NCBI RefSeq assembly: GCF_000764305.2
Contig: NW_025935162.1
Span: forward strand, 62,001 to 126,000
Direction: 5' to 3'
DNA: 64,000 nt
Source: Hyalella azteca
Lineage: Eukaryota; Arthropoda; Malacostraca; Amphipoda; Hyalellidae
Under the pieces are notes generated by a model, which was given only the letters and a program-made list of their open reading frames with translations, was not told the origin of the DNA and did not search any database. Of this stretch, positions 13,575 through 25,079 are shown in pieces (the first letter of the stretch is position 1; every line of letters starts with the position of its first letter). The position numbers and the translations under genes were made by a program.

Positions 13575-13745
13575 GTGCATGTAGCGGACGAATGCATGGA
13601 GCAGTCTAAATGCAAGTAGCGGTCTAAGTACACGTAGCAGCCTAAGAGCACGAAGCGGCCAAAGTACACGTAGCGGCCTAAGCATACGTAGCGGCTTAAG
13701 TACACGTAGCGGCCTGAGCATACGTTGCAGTCTATGTACACTTTA
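13575..13745. repeat. 18-bp minisatellite of the AGCGGCCTAAGTACACGT family
   Basis: About nine units with consensus AGCGGCCTAAGTACACGT alternate with a CATACG variant. The right arm that follows other family members is absent here, so this may be a partial element. The minus-strand open frames across it are periodicity artefacts. Confidence 0.85.
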
Positions 13746-13749
13746 TAAT

Positions 13750-15195
13750 CAAAACTGTATACAGTTTATCTTACTATAGCTATACTTAGTACACTTATAA
13801 TTATCTTACTTAGGTAAAACAACATGAAAATATCTGCATGAATGAAGAATCCTTTCGCCTGACGACTATTATATTTTTTTTTTATTAATTTCTTTGGTTC
13901 CTGCAATAAAAACCGCGTCATTCGATTTCACCGGCAACGATGGCTTCTGCCCCACTCAGTAAATTGAAACGACTGCGTAATATTTTAGGATTTCGCTGGC
14001 GAAAATTGATTGCTGAGTTGCAAGAATATCCACAGCAACAATAATTGCTACTGCTTTTATTGCTGAGGGGAATGATGCCATTATTTTTTTGATTGTAGCG
14101 ATCAATTATCTTTTCTTTGCTCACATTTGCAGCGCATCGATTAGCGCGTTCAAAAAGACCTCATTAAATTACCGCCAACAAAGCAACGCGGCTGTAAAAA
14201 TTCTGCGTGGATGCAAAGCTTGGCTGGAAATATGAGGTTATTATAAGAAGTTAATGCACAGTAGTGCATTTTGTGACCATCGAGTTGGAATAGTTTTATC
14301 CACTTGTATATTTCCTTGGACAGTTGTCCGAAAGACCAATATTGCTCGCTTTTCAATGTGTTCATTGCGTTTGTTTCCATTTAAACAATTTTCTGACAAC
14401 GCAAATACGTTTATCATTGTTCGTTACATAAATTCTGTTATTCGTGATATTTTCTTCTTGATATAAGAAAACTAACACTAAAATTTCCTTAGCATTCAAG
14501 GCACAAAAAATAGCAAATGATGAAGCAAATTCGTCCTGTATATATGTCATTTATTTATGAATTATTGTATTTTAAATAGCTGATGTTTGGGCACAAAGGT
14601 AAGCCGCGTGGAAGTGAAGGATTGTATGCCAACGAATAAAACTATTAAAATAATTATTATATTTGATGAAGAATAAGTAAATTAATTTTCGATTACGGAG
14701 AAATAATGACTGTCTGTCTAGTCATTGCCCAGCACATCAGGAGGAAGAAGTCAGCGAGTGGAAATTAAAAAAAAAGAAGAGATGAGATTTCCTTCTTACA
14801 TCAGAGATGTAGCAGTCCTGCGAGTAGAAGCAATCTTTATTGCGACAATCACATTAGGTGAAATTACTTATATGATTACAATAACCGTGTGTGCCGAAGC
14901 AATCTTCATATATGCTTAATCTTTAGCGAGTAAGTTACATTGTTGTTTAAGGATTTCAAATAGGAAGTAAAGCAACGTTCACTGTTATGGAAACATTCAG
15001 CGTTTGCCCAAAACTTGATATTCAAACTACAGATAAGATTAGGATATTTCTCAGTCTTAGATGCTTAGTCGTTATCGCGACCCATCCTAAGGTCCTAAGG
15101 TAAGGATTTATTTTGAGTGTTGCAGTTGCGGCAGCCGCTGCAACACAGATCCTGTCCTTGAATAAGATACCGACTTGCCTGCATAAGCTACTCAC
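13750..15195. other. Gene-free AT-rich DNA
   Basis: No gene or repeat supported. Frames near 14254-14550 overlap on both strands and have no recognisable motif. Confidence 0.4.
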
Positions 15196-15204
15196 GCTCA
15201 GATA

Positions 15205-15390
15205 AATGAGTGAGACAGTGTTTAGGTACCGGCGCACTTTCGCACCTAAGTGGGTCATCCAGACCCAGTTTGGCTATGCAAAATGGCGTATATCTGTGCA
15301 ACGTCCGCTCTATGCCCGTTTGGTGGGTACGTATGAGTGCCGTTATGTAGACAGTCATGCCCATTATATTTTTGAGTGTAAGCTTTCACT
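15205..15390. mobile_element. Copy of a dispersed ~180-bp repeat (ATGAGTGAGAC family)
   Basis: It begins ATGAGTGAGACAGTGTTTAG and contains GTGGGTCATCCAGACCCAGTTTGG (shown here only as a motif region) and CAACGTCCGCTCTATGCC. Related sequences occur at 40724-40905, 54387-54561 and 56505-56680, and a fragment at 36928-36990. The better copies begin near CACTCAG and end near CATTCATT, suggesting short inverted termini. No protein is encoded. Confidence 0.55.
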
Positions 15391-15987
15391 CGCAGGTCTC
15401 ATTTGCATGACAGTAAGAGTATTGGCGTGTAGGTTATAGGAAAATTATTGATATTTCTTAGTTTGCCATATATTATCAGTTGTAACTCTCAGTTCTGAAT
15501 CAACTGCTACATTTAAGTTCTTATATTTGCAAGCATATCAAAACGTGGGAGTGCGATGGTAGCACGGGACTTGTAGGAGCTCCTTCATGGTAGCACGGGA
15601 CTTGTCTTATTTAAGAATACTCATTCATTTTCATTTACTTTATAAACTTCACATTTTTATGTGAGTTTCGTTGCATCGATTAATAAATAAATTTTACTTT
15701 TTTGATATTCCAATGCATCTTATAACTCATTTGAATTTTATCGGTGTGAATTGGATTTTAACGACACACCTGCATTTCATAATGTAATGAATTTAAAATT
15801 TTTACCAACTTCATATTTTTGTTAAAAATTTATTATTCATTTCAATATATGACGTCAGCTTAATAAAATTCAAAAGAATTTATTACAAGACGAGCTATAA
15901 GTAATAATGTCACTCGTTTCCTTGAATCGCAAATTCACTAAAAATATAAACGCAAAGAAAACATCATAAAAAATTCATACTATCTTA

Positions 15988-16165
15988 ATAGAAAAGGTTT
16001 CGGAGTCCAGCTCCTTCGACATTTCGAAAATTCTGGAACGCAGATCTACTTCCCATTTCCAGTGGGTAGGAGCTAAATGTAGAATTTAAACTAGGCCTCT
16101 GTTTAAAAATTTACAATGATTCTTAAACGCGCAAATCGCAAACACCGCTTTTTTTAGCTTATTCT
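15988..16165 (-). mobile_element. Penelope-like element 3' fragment, minus strand
   Basis: On the minus strand this matches the 3' end of the PLE copies at 41-42 kb: the final coding bases (AACTAGGCCTCTGTTTAAAA on the plus strand) and the tail hairpin GGAGTCCAGCTCC followed by the GAAAC block. The ribozyme-like core is decayed (ATGTCGA instead of CTGANGA). The fragment stops at 16165 and is followed by an oppositely oriented PLE fragment. Confidence 0.6.
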
Positions 16166-16190
16166 CGTTTCGAGGGGCTTCTACACTTTA

Positions 16191-16800
16191 ATGGGCTTAA
16201 AATACTTTTACATGGGGGCTTTTTTTTCTTCTTACCACGCTCTGCACGCTGCATTCGAATTGGCACGAAATATATTCTCGCTTAATGGATATCCGACTAA
16301 TCTGGTTTTTACCCAAATAAAGCAATTCATGTCCAAGCGGTATAATGAGGTTGCTCCCAACAGAAGGAATGTTGTTGATTGCTCTTTGGTCCGAAACTAT
16401 GTCAAGGGAGCTAAAACTTTTGTTCTCAATGTTTTCACAAATGTAAATCTTCGTGTTTTATTGCTGAAAAATTTTACAATCGCTTTTTTTAGGTACAAAG
16501 ATACCCTCCCTATGCATATGCGATCGACCCCTACTTTAAATATACAATTGTGTACGATGTGCATCTCTCTACGTCGGTATGACGTTTCGCAATCTTTATT
16601 CTAGGGTCGCAGAACATATAGGGGCAGGAGTTGTAGAATTGGTCACTTACTGTCGCGCCTCCCTCAATCGGCTGTGCGCGCTCACGCCGAGCAGTGCGAT
16701 GTTCCAATTTCTGATAGAGACTTAAAGGTTTTAGCTTCCACTTCCGGTGTTACTGATTTGCGAATTTTAGAATAGCTTAACATTTCCTCACGGTTCGAAC
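16191..16800 (+). pseudogene. Degenerate Penelope-like element, RT C-terminus to GIY-YIG region
   Basis: The open frame 16191-16604 carries LNGYPTNLVF and FMSKRYN, then FFRYKDTLPMHMRSTPT and a decayed LCTMCISLRRYDV stretch. These match in order the better PLE copy at 21.8 kb (NNGYSS, ILSKRYD, SLVYSFSCAQC). A frameshift near 16600 moves the rest (HSRVAEH-like, SAVRAHAEQC, then DLRILE) into another frame, and a stop falls where the copy at 42 kb reads through. It is a dead 5'-truncated copy, placed head to head with the minus-strand fragment just before it. Confidence 0.7.
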
Positions 16801-17385
16801 TTTTTTCTCAAAATTGGTCTCTTAACAGTTTTTCAGTCGAGTTCGAAGCATCCACGAAGCGATTTTAAATTAACAATTTAAAGTAATTTCCAATCGTCAG
16901 GTTGGAAATAATTTCATGCAATATAAAAATGGGTAAATCTTACTTTTTTCCTCGCATTTTATCCACTCCTCGAATTTTCGATTTTTTATCCTCGAAAAAT
17001 CGAATTTTTTTTCTCGAACTTAGTGTCGTAACAGTTTTTCAGTCGCGTTCGAATCATCCACAAAGCGATTTAAAATTACCAATTTAAAGTAATTTCGAAT
17101 ACCCAGGTTGGAAATAATTTCATGCGGTTTTAAAATAGATAAATCTTTCCATAACCTTACCAGAGTAAACGCCTCCCTCAGAACGTGGTTCAGCAAGCGT
17201 GTGCCGCGGAGTAAACGCTGCTCTCGGTAGCACCTAATTAACCTGGCCTAATGAATTGCCCCATCAAAAGCTCTTCCAATTTCCGAGACGCTCGCCTCCT
17301 TATTACTCAAGTGTGACCTAGCAAACCACGCGCCCTTGAAGCCACGCATGACACCGTGAGCCTACAAGCAAGGGTTGTAAACAAT
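16800..17385. other. Gene-free DNA with local duplication
   Basis: Two related stretches (16800-16925 and 17015-17135) share GTTTTTCAGTCG, GTTCGAA, ATCCAC and GGTTGGAAATAATTTCATGC, so a segment of about 210 bp has been duplicated in tandem. No coding potential is seen. Confidence 0.5.
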
Positions 17386-17390
17386 TGGAT

Positions 17391-17605
17391 TGACTCAAGC
17401 ATAGGATTGACTCAAGCATAGGACTGACTCAAGCATAGGATTGACTCAAGCATAGGATTGACTCAAGCACAGGATTGACTCAAGCATAGGATTGACTCAA
17501 GCATAGGATTGACTCAAGCATAAGATTGAGTCAAGCCTAGGATTGACTCAAGCATAGGATTGACTTAAGCATAGGATTGCCTCAAGCATAGGATTGACTT
17601 GATTG
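17391..17605. repeat. 17-bp minisatellite, about 12 copies
   Basis: The unit is ATTGACTCAAGCATAGG with scattered single changes. Copy identity is high. Confidence 0.92.
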
Positions 17606-17609
17606 ATTA

Positions 17610-20600
17610 GAATTGATTCATAACATGAATAATTATATTAGCAATGATTTACCTGAATCAATTTATTGACTCAAAACACGAATTGACATTTAACAGATGA
17701 ACTGACACAAGCCCAGCCTCGCTAAACCTCAAGGATTCCTTTACACCAGAACTGTCACCTTGTCCTCTGAGAAAAAAAAAATTAGGAACTCCCGCGAAAG
17801 CGTCGCTTGCTATTTGCAGGACGCAAATAACAATCAGTAATCGTTCGCAATGATTGGAGTCGAAAATAACGGGATTCTACAAAAATATTCATTCGCTGAA
17901 CTCTCTGCTACAGTACCGCAGAAAATTAAAGTGATGACGTAGAGATGATTCTAAATTTGTTGTAATAATAATCGACAACTGACCGCTCTACATAAATTAA
18001 TTTACTTTTTATGATTTTTTCTTTTCTTTAAGAAATCATTTTCATGAATCGTAAACTAAAGAAAACTGTTATTCAAATCACAAATTTCCTTTGTTCACCA
18101 GTTAAATATAATGATTTGTATGAATCGTATACCAGGCACGATAAAACGTCTATTTTTTTTAAGCATAATATCAAAATTACAGGAAAATATACGGAGAAAT
18201 TCATACAATCAGATTGTCGGCTGGATTTCTCACTACAATTCATTTTGTCTTAAGACGCTTCCTTACTACAAGACGATTCTGTACAAGTTGAGACATTAAC
18301 CAACCTAAACTGCAATTAAAGTATCGGTAATTGTATTTCTAAAGTATAAGATTAGACTAACTTAAGCCTTGACAATTAATTTAATTTTGGTCTTAAATGA
18401 TGTTTGTCTCTCAGTTATCGAAGCCAAAGCCGTTTCTAATGTACGGTTCATGCGGTTGTTCACTAACTGAGGTCGGTGATATGGAAGCTTCATTACCGGC
18501 AAAGCTGTTAATTAATGAGCCTCGTTCGTAGCGTATCTCTTGCCGCATCACTGCCGCGTGGATTCAAAACCGAAGCGCTGGCTTCATGAGAAAGCACGAA
18601 TTACCTTTATCATTTAGATCGTCACAAATTACTTTCTGCAATTTTCATTTAGATTTTCTTTCTGCAATTTTTATCATTTAGATCGTCTCGTAATAACTTT
18701 CTGCAATTTTCATGACGAATATCAAAAGATTATCAAAATGTTTTTAATAATTGATAAAGGAAAAGAGCAAAAGATTATAGTACGGATGTTACTTGAGACT
18801 AAATGAACTGGGAACTGAATGCACAGCGTAGAATCGCACCCTCCGCTGTAGCCTCAGTTAATGCCAAAAGAGTCCAGGAATTCGGTCCTCTGTTAACAGA
18901 AGCAAGAATGGTGACTCAGCGACAGGATCCGATAACGTCGGCCCATCAAAGAACAAAGGTCATCTTATCAACCTGCGACGAAGCCGTGTCGCCAATTCAG
19001 TGCAAACCGAAGGGCTTCGGCTTCTGCAAAGCTTTGAGTACATCGTCTTTTTTCGCTGCACAAATTGCGGAAAAAATTTGATATGTTATTTAAAGAGTTT
19101 CAAGGTTAAGCTTGGCCGAGATGTGAGAGTATTGAGGCATAATTTAATGTAACGTTTTAGGGAAAAGCATATAGAGCATCTCATATAAATGAGATTTGAT
19201 CGATGAAGAATATAAAGAATTTTTTACAGGAATGAGTGATTTTTTATTAGTCAGAATACAATTGTTATGCTGACACGAGGGTAGAGATCGAAGAGACCTG
19301 ATCAAACAACAGCCAGGCAAAGCCAGGGAAAGCAATAATAGCGGTGAATTTAAACGTGGAGATGCGAGTTAATTGAAAAACAGGAAAGAGAGAACGGAAC
19401 AATTTTCTTTTAGATGCGAAACGCGAGGTAAGGAAATTAACACATGAAGCAAATTCTTTACTCTTTAAAAGAAAATACATTTGTGTTAACTTGTGTAGAA
19501 AATTTAAAACAACGGCGTACATCTTCAATACAATTTATTTAAAATGTTAGAGCGTACTAACCCTAGCTGTGCTATAAGCGGGAAAGTACCCATTAACGAA
19601 ATTTACGACCGTACATTTTAGTACAATCCAATTGTAACAGGGAGAATTTTTACCCACAATATTTCGCAGTTTGCTTCAATTTCAAGTCAGGTCGAACATC
19701 CTATATCGCGTCCGTGTTGACTTCAGATAGTTTATTGAAATATAGCAGCGGAGCAAAGCTCGCTTTGCAGATCTTATCATGTAATATGAAGTTGAATATT
19801 AAGGAACTTGTACATGGAGCCAGTAGTGGTGGCCAGTATTACTTTCAGCAGCTTACTGTTACTATATAATTATCATGCTAATGATGCTACTGGCCTCATG
19901 TTAAGAGTTATTGGGTCATTCCGTGGCCACGTGTCTTTACACGAGGCTAATAGCGCGGTAGATAGGGGCGGTCAGTATTTGATGTGTCCATGTGTACAAG
20001 AACCTGCATCATAAGCCCACATTCCCTCTGAGTTAGGTTTTGACGCTTCACAGATAAAATTGATTGGGGAATACGCGCTTGTTAGCATAACGTTACTCCA
20101 TGACATTCTCTAATTTATACGCAATGATGGATATATTAACATATAGCATATATTGGTGGTGAATATTCTTTATATTCTAGTATATATATTCATTGGTGTA
20201 TATTCTAATCGGAACCCTGGTTAATTTGTAAATCCGCTTTGTATTTTAAACATATTTTTGGTATAAAATATTTTATCGCGCAGCGGTCCACCCGACGACC
20301 TCCAAAAGTTTCGTTATTCCAGGAGACATTCAACACGCAAATGTTCTCTATGTTATCTTCTAAACATAAACTCTAGGTCATATAAGCACAAATATGTATT
20401 TTTCAGCCTCATGAGCCATGCTATTTTAATAAGAGAAGCTAATGGGCCTTTTAACGATTGTAGGTCTCCGTGCGCGATGTAGTTTTTTAAGACTAAGTAA
20501 TTTAACGAGTTTAATTCAATCAATTCTGCTCGTGTTTACGTATTTAAATATGACTTCACAAAACATTTGACAGACTCCGCTCTCCATAAAAGATCTTTAA

Positions 20601-20885
20601 TAATAACAAAGATTTGAATGTGTTTTTTTTCGGATGGAGAGTTCACTCCAATGTTAATGAGCCAAAACAAAGAATATTTCTATTTCCCTTTCCAACATTT
20701 TCATTTATTTGAGGGAATATTACACTCTTACAGAAGGAATACTAGCATTGTAGGGGAACTTTTACTTTTTTGGGGTAATTTTTCACACAATGGATGTATA
20801 CCTGTGTTCTAAGACCACAACGCAATTCACTACTGTTCATTTTTCAGTCGAGTTTAAGACTTATTGATGCGTACTCTTGATCTAG
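17610..20885. other. Gene-free AT-rich DNA
   Basis: A short tandem duplication of TTTAGATCGTC and ACTTTCTGCAATTTTCAT is present at 18610-18715. Open frames such as 18803-19081 (92 codons) have no recognisable domain. No gene is supported. Confidence 0.4.
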
Positions 20886-20894
20886 TGATCGCTA

Positions 20895-21745
20895 ACGTTA
20901 TAAAGTACACGCAGGGGCCTAAGTATACGTAGCTGACTAACTATAGGTAGCGGACTAAGTATCCTTAACGGACTAACTATAGGTAGAGGACTAAGTATTC
21001 GTAGCGGACTAACTATAGGTAGTGGACTATCTATAGGTAGCGGACTAAGTATTCGTAGCGGACAAACTATTGGTAGCGGACTAAGTATTCGTAGCGGACA
21101 AACTATTGGTAGCAGACTAAGTATTCGTAGCGGACAAACTATTGGTAGCAGACTAAGTATTCGTAGCGGACTAACTATAGGTAGCGGACTAACTATAGGT
21201 AGCGGACTAACTAAAGGTAGCGGACTAAGTATTCGTAGCGGACAAACTATTGGTAGCGGACTAAGTATTCGTAGCGGACTAACTATAGGTATCGGACTAA
21301 GTATTCGTAGCGGACTAACTATAGGTTGCGGACTAAGTATTCGTAGCGGACTAACTATGGAGAGCGTACTAAGTATTCGTAGCGGACTAACTATAGGTAG
21401 TAGACTAAGTATTCGTAACGGACTACCTATGGATAGCGTACTAAGTATTCGTAGTGGACTAGGTATTCGTAGCGGACTAAGTATTCGTAGCGGACTAAGT
21501 ATTCGTAGCGGACAAACTAAAGGTAGCGGACTAAGTATTCGTAGCAGACTAACTATAGGTTGCGGACTAAGTATTCGTAGCGGACTAACTATAGGTAGTG
21601 GACTAACTAAAGGTAGCGGACTAAGTATTCGTAGCGGACTAACTATAGGCAGTGGACTAAGTATTCGTAGCGGACTAACTATAGGTTGCGGACTAAGTAT
21701 TCGTAGTGGACTAGGTATTCGTAGCGGACTAAGTATGGGTAGCGT
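20895..21745. repeat. Long 18-bp minisatellite with dimeric higher-order pattern
   Basis: About 46 units of 18 bp alternate between AGCGGACTAAGTATTCGT and AGCGGACTAACTATAGGT, giving a loose 36-bp higher order. It belongs to the AGCGGCCTAAGTACACGT family but has diverged to its own local consensus. It resumes at 22662-22735 beyond an inserted retroelement and then ends with the conserved right arm (to about 22835). The frame SIRSGLTIG repeated is not a gene. Confidence 0.92.
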
Positions 21746-21778
21746 AGTTTCTGTACCTCTAGGTTTAAAATAAATTCT

Positions 21779-22471
21779 GTGAAGACATTGCTGTCCCGAG
21801 CTTTTAGAGTTTGTTCAAGCTATGTGTTTTTACATGACGAATTTGTATTTCTCAAAGAGTTTTTTCGCAACAACGGCTATTCATCCCTTCTTATTGACAA
21901 ACTCATTTCAAATATTTTATCTAAAAGGTACGACCCACCATCCATCACATTTGGCCCGTCCCTCAGAAAAATTTACCTGTCCTTTCCTTATTTCGGCCAC
22001 CAATCCGAACGTATGAAAATTGATATCCAAAGGCTTCTCTCGGAATATTTCATCGGTATAGAGTTCAATATTATTTTGGTAAATAAATTTACAATAGGTT
22101 CTATTTTCAATAACAAAGATAGACTTCCTTTAGCATCTAGGTCTTCTCTGGTATATTCTTTCAGTTGTGCACAATGTGCATCTAGCTACGTCGGTATGAC
22201 CGCACGAGCACTTTTCACCAGAGTTGCCGAACATGCTGGAAGAAGTTTCCGTACTGGGCGACCACTTGCTCAGCCGCCTCATGCATCAGTCAGACTTCAT
22301 ACAGAACAGTGCTCACTCGCTCCTCCCGTGTCCATCGATCAATTTAAAATTCTTTGTAACGCAAGCAGCCAAACCGATTTACGAATTTTAGAGTCTCATT
22401 ACATCCATAAACTTAAACCTAAATTGAATAACCAATCCAGCTCTTTTCCTCTTTCGATTCTAGGTCAATAG
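21779..22471 (+). CDS. PLE polyprotein C-terminus with GIY-YIG endonuclease (fragment)
   Basis: The open frame encodes the end of a Penelope-like polyprotein. In PLEs the GIY-YIG endonuclease nicks target DNA for reverse-transcription-primed insertion. Around residues 25-50 lie FLKEFFRNNGYSS and ISNILSKRYD, typical of the linker after the reverse transcriptase thumb. Around 125-155, SLVYSFSCAQCASSYVGMT holds the CxxC pair and the YVG that stands for the YIG motif, followed by ARALFTRVAEHAG with the conserved R and EH. A downstream HASVRLHTEQC adds His and Cys residues. DLRILESHYIHKLKPKLN contains the late conserved E and the LN end. There is no upstream ATG in frame with the missing RT region. 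The frame is unbroken, so the insertion is fairly young, but without RT it cannot be autonomous. Confidence 0.82.
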   Translation: MKTLLSRAFRVCSSYVFLHDEFVFLKEFFRNNGYSSLLIDKLISNILSKRYDPPSITFGPSLRKIYLSFPYFGHQSERMKIDIQRLLSEYFIGIEFNIILVNKFTIGSIFNNKDRLPLASRSSLVYSFSCAQCASSYVGMTARALFTRVAEHAGRSFRTGRPLAQPPHASVRLHTEQCSLAPPVSIDQFKILCNASSQTDLRILESHYIHKLKPKLNNQSSSFPLSILGQ

Positions 22472-22548
22472 TTGTGTTTTTTTTCTTTCTTTCCTTATCA
22501 TTTTCTAAATTTATTTACTAAAATTGATTTCCATGTATTTCCAGATGT

Positions 22549-22621
22549 ATTTTACTAGCTGATGATGGGCATAGCCCGAAACGTTCTATTTTGTTTATCT
22601 AGGACTTCTATTCAGTAAAAT
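22549..22621 (+). ncRNA. Candidate hammerhead ribozyme motif in PLE tail
   Basis: CTGATGA (22559-22565) is followed by a hairpin GGGC-ATA-GCCC and then GAAA (22578-22581), which is the conserved core order of a hammerhead ribozyme (CUGANGA, stem II, GAAA). Outside it, ATTTTACT (22549) pairs with AGTAAAAT (22614), a possible stem I. Stem III would be very short, as known for hammerheads in Penelope-like elements. The copies at 42.2 kb and 41.1 kb keep the same core with a different stem II sequence. Cleavage activity is inferred, not shown. Confidence 0.6.
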
Positions 22622-22661
22622 GTTTCATGCAACTTTTTTAGTTTTAGCCTTTATTCTTAAA

Positions 22662-22835
22662 CTTAGCGTACTAAGTATTCGTAGCGGACTAAGTATTCGT
22701 AGCGGACCAGGTATCCGTGGCGGCTAAGTACACGCAGAGGCCGATTTTTCGTCTGTGACTGGCGAGCTTAACTTGAAGAACCGTCAATGATTGGTTTTTA
22801 GAATAACAAATTTGTTAATCTTTTTGATATTACGC
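22662..22835. mobile_element. Resumed 18-bp array and element right arm
   Basis: AGCGTACTAAGTATTCGT units resume and pass into CACGCAGAGGCCG, then the right arm TCGTCTGTGACTGGCGAG and TCAATGATTGG, ending near TTTTTGATATTACG. This is the other half of the element split by the PLE. Confidence 0.65.
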
Positions 22836-22839
22836 TCGA

Positions 22840-24765
22840 GATATGAGAGGCCTTTCGTCAGCGTTCTCTCAGTCAACGACCACCAATTTAGGTTGCCTGC
22901 GCCGGTCCTACCCAGCGCGAGAGCCCAATTATCTCTACTAATTATACATAGTCGCGGTAATCGAAGTTTCAGTGTCCGATCAAAGGAACTCAAAATGTAT
23001 TTCGAGCTGGTCGGTCGCAATGAAAGAATACTGGTTTAAATTTTAAATGTATTTTGGACACGTTCAGCCTTTTTTGCTGTACAGTACTTGAAATGTGAAA
23101 ATTTTGAAACCTGAGAAAAAGTTGTTTGTTTGCAGGTATGTATATGTTGAGCTCGAAAGAAATTGTCTGTTTGCGCTGAAAAAGCTGATTGCACTTCATG
23201 ATCGTTTACTTTATTGATTAAATTGCATTAAGCGACAAATTAAAGGCTTTTACTAAAATTGGGAAAATTACATGAATGAAATTCCCACATAACACTTATT
23301 TACATTCAGTATTTAAATATGCTTTAATTAAAGAATGGAGAAAATTGATTCCTATGTTATCGTTTCAGCCTAACATCCTCAGAGTTGGTTGCCTGTAAAG
23401 AATTTATGTCTCAAACGTGTTTAGATTCCGAGCCTTTTCTAAAAGAAGAAAAATGTGTGGTGTTCCTTCCTTCCTTCTGGAGCATGTGGGTCGACGGTGT
23501 CGTTTTAAATATTCAAAGAGCCCCAGTTTTTGATGAGGACTCTAAAGTTTTAGTGAATTATGATAGATGTGTGATGGAGATATTTAGTTCACTCTAAGAT
23601 TTACATTATCATCAAGTGGTTCATGAGGTTGATATCAAAAAGTATTCTAAAATGAACGACAGACAAAAAAGTTATATTTTTCTTTGCTTGCCACTCGAAA
23701 CGTAAAAAAGCTTCGTTTCTCCTCGGATATTTCATAATTTGGAAGACATGCAAGCTAATTTTTTCTCGGCTGTCCGACAATCCTCTGTCTTTGTTGGCGT
23801 AAATGTAGGAAGTTGGAAGAGTTCGAGGGAGACGGAGAGTTCTCTTCTGATAGAATTTGTTCATTCGGAGAGACAACTTTTCTGGAAGAGACAGAAATAA
23901 GGAAATAAAGTGATACAATTGCCACGACTTGCACCATAAACGAAGACATTATGGAGACAGGTGTATACTTCGTTAGTTTTGTATCATTATATAATGAATA
24001 TTTTGCTTGGATTTATATTTGTACAATACTTGGACTACAATACTTTTTGACCTATATAGAAAATTCATTTTATATACAATTGCATATATTTTCTATGAGC
24101 CATAAATATTCATTCAATAAACCGTAGAATATTCATTCTTAAAGCATTGCGGTTGACCAATAATTAACTGATTCGAAAGCTGAAAAATTCAACCGTTTAC
24201 AGATTAAACTTTCATTCTAACAACAGTCGGTGTTTTATAGTTAAAATTGATTGACCTAGTCTCAAAGCATCACAATCGAGCAACTTCATCTCAAGATCCG
24301 CGATGAAATCAATTGGCCCCGTGACACTCTCGACAACGTCAATCTCAACGAGACTGCACTGTGCTGGAGGAACCCACCAGCATCGTCATCTTGCGGTGGC
24401 CCGACATAATCCGACCGACGATAGCTGAAGCCCTTTTCTGCGGATTGGACTCCATCTATCCATCTCATAACTACCTGATTTTTTAAGCTTTGAGATTGTT
24501 CGGAATTATTTTCACGGTTCCCAATTTTCGTGTTGTATCCTATTTACTTGTATCATGTACTTATTTCCATCAAAATTTCTGTATTCAATGCTTCCTGTAA
24601 CTTGAGAATGAATGTTGTTACATTCGAAACGTCGTTAATAAATTGATATTACTCCCTTGTACCTGCATTTTGATCAACTAATGTCATCTGAAGAATATTG
24701 TTCGACCCTGAAAATTTAAATTGACGAATTCTCTGGCCATTAACCCATCGTACTATCTATCACAT
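22840..24765. other. Gene-free DNA
   Basis: No supported gene. A retroelement-like tail may lie at 24596-24650, where a GAATG/CATTC hairpin is followed by GAAACGTCG and TTAATAAA, but the upstream sequence gives no recognisable protein. Confidence 0.35.
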
Positions 24766-24835
24766 TATGCATGTGCAAGTAACTATCACATTATGCATGT
24801 GCAAGTAACTATCACATTATCCATGTGCAATATCA
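24766..24835. repeat. Short 26-bp tandem repeat, about 2.5 copies
   Basis: Units contain AACTATCACATTATGCATG and TGCAAGT. Confidence 0.8.
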
Positions 24836-25079
24836 CTTTCATTATGCGGACAGATATAAGAGCGTGGAGTGCATTCCGTTCTTCTTGGTTTCAATTATAA
24901 AAATATTCTTTATTCCATGACGATATTGATGTCGAAGCATAGCGCTTCACGGTATGAAGCACAGCGTCACGAGGCTCAACGATTTATTAGTTCGTTAATG
25001 AAGGCGCTGAACTTCAGCGCAAATGAGACCGCTGAGTGGCACTGGCGGGGCTCCTAAGCGGGTCAGGAATAAAATGCTT

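Larger units (their letters stand above)
21746..22650 (+). mobile_element. 5'-truncated Penelope-like retroelement inserted in the 18-bp array
   Basis: The 18-bp array stops near 21745, continues at about 22662, and encloses a PLE segment. The segment holds the C-terminal coding part (21779-22471) and a 3' tail with a hammerhead-like motif. The reverse transcriptase domain is missing, so it is 5'-truncated, as is common when reverse transcription ends early. Confidence 0.8.

Noticed and set aside
20895..21745. CRISPR-like regular repeats
   Set aside because: Units are contiguous with no unique spacers, and the sequence is eukaryotic.
21357..21773. 138-codon frame of SIRSGLTIG repeats
   Set aside because: It is the 18-bp minisatellite with no start context or non-repeat part.
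24590..24650. Another hammerhead-like retroelement tail (GAATG hairpin, GAAACGTCG)
   Set aside because: The CUGANGA core is not present (TTGAGAA), and no retroelement protein could be read upstream. It was left as a note only.
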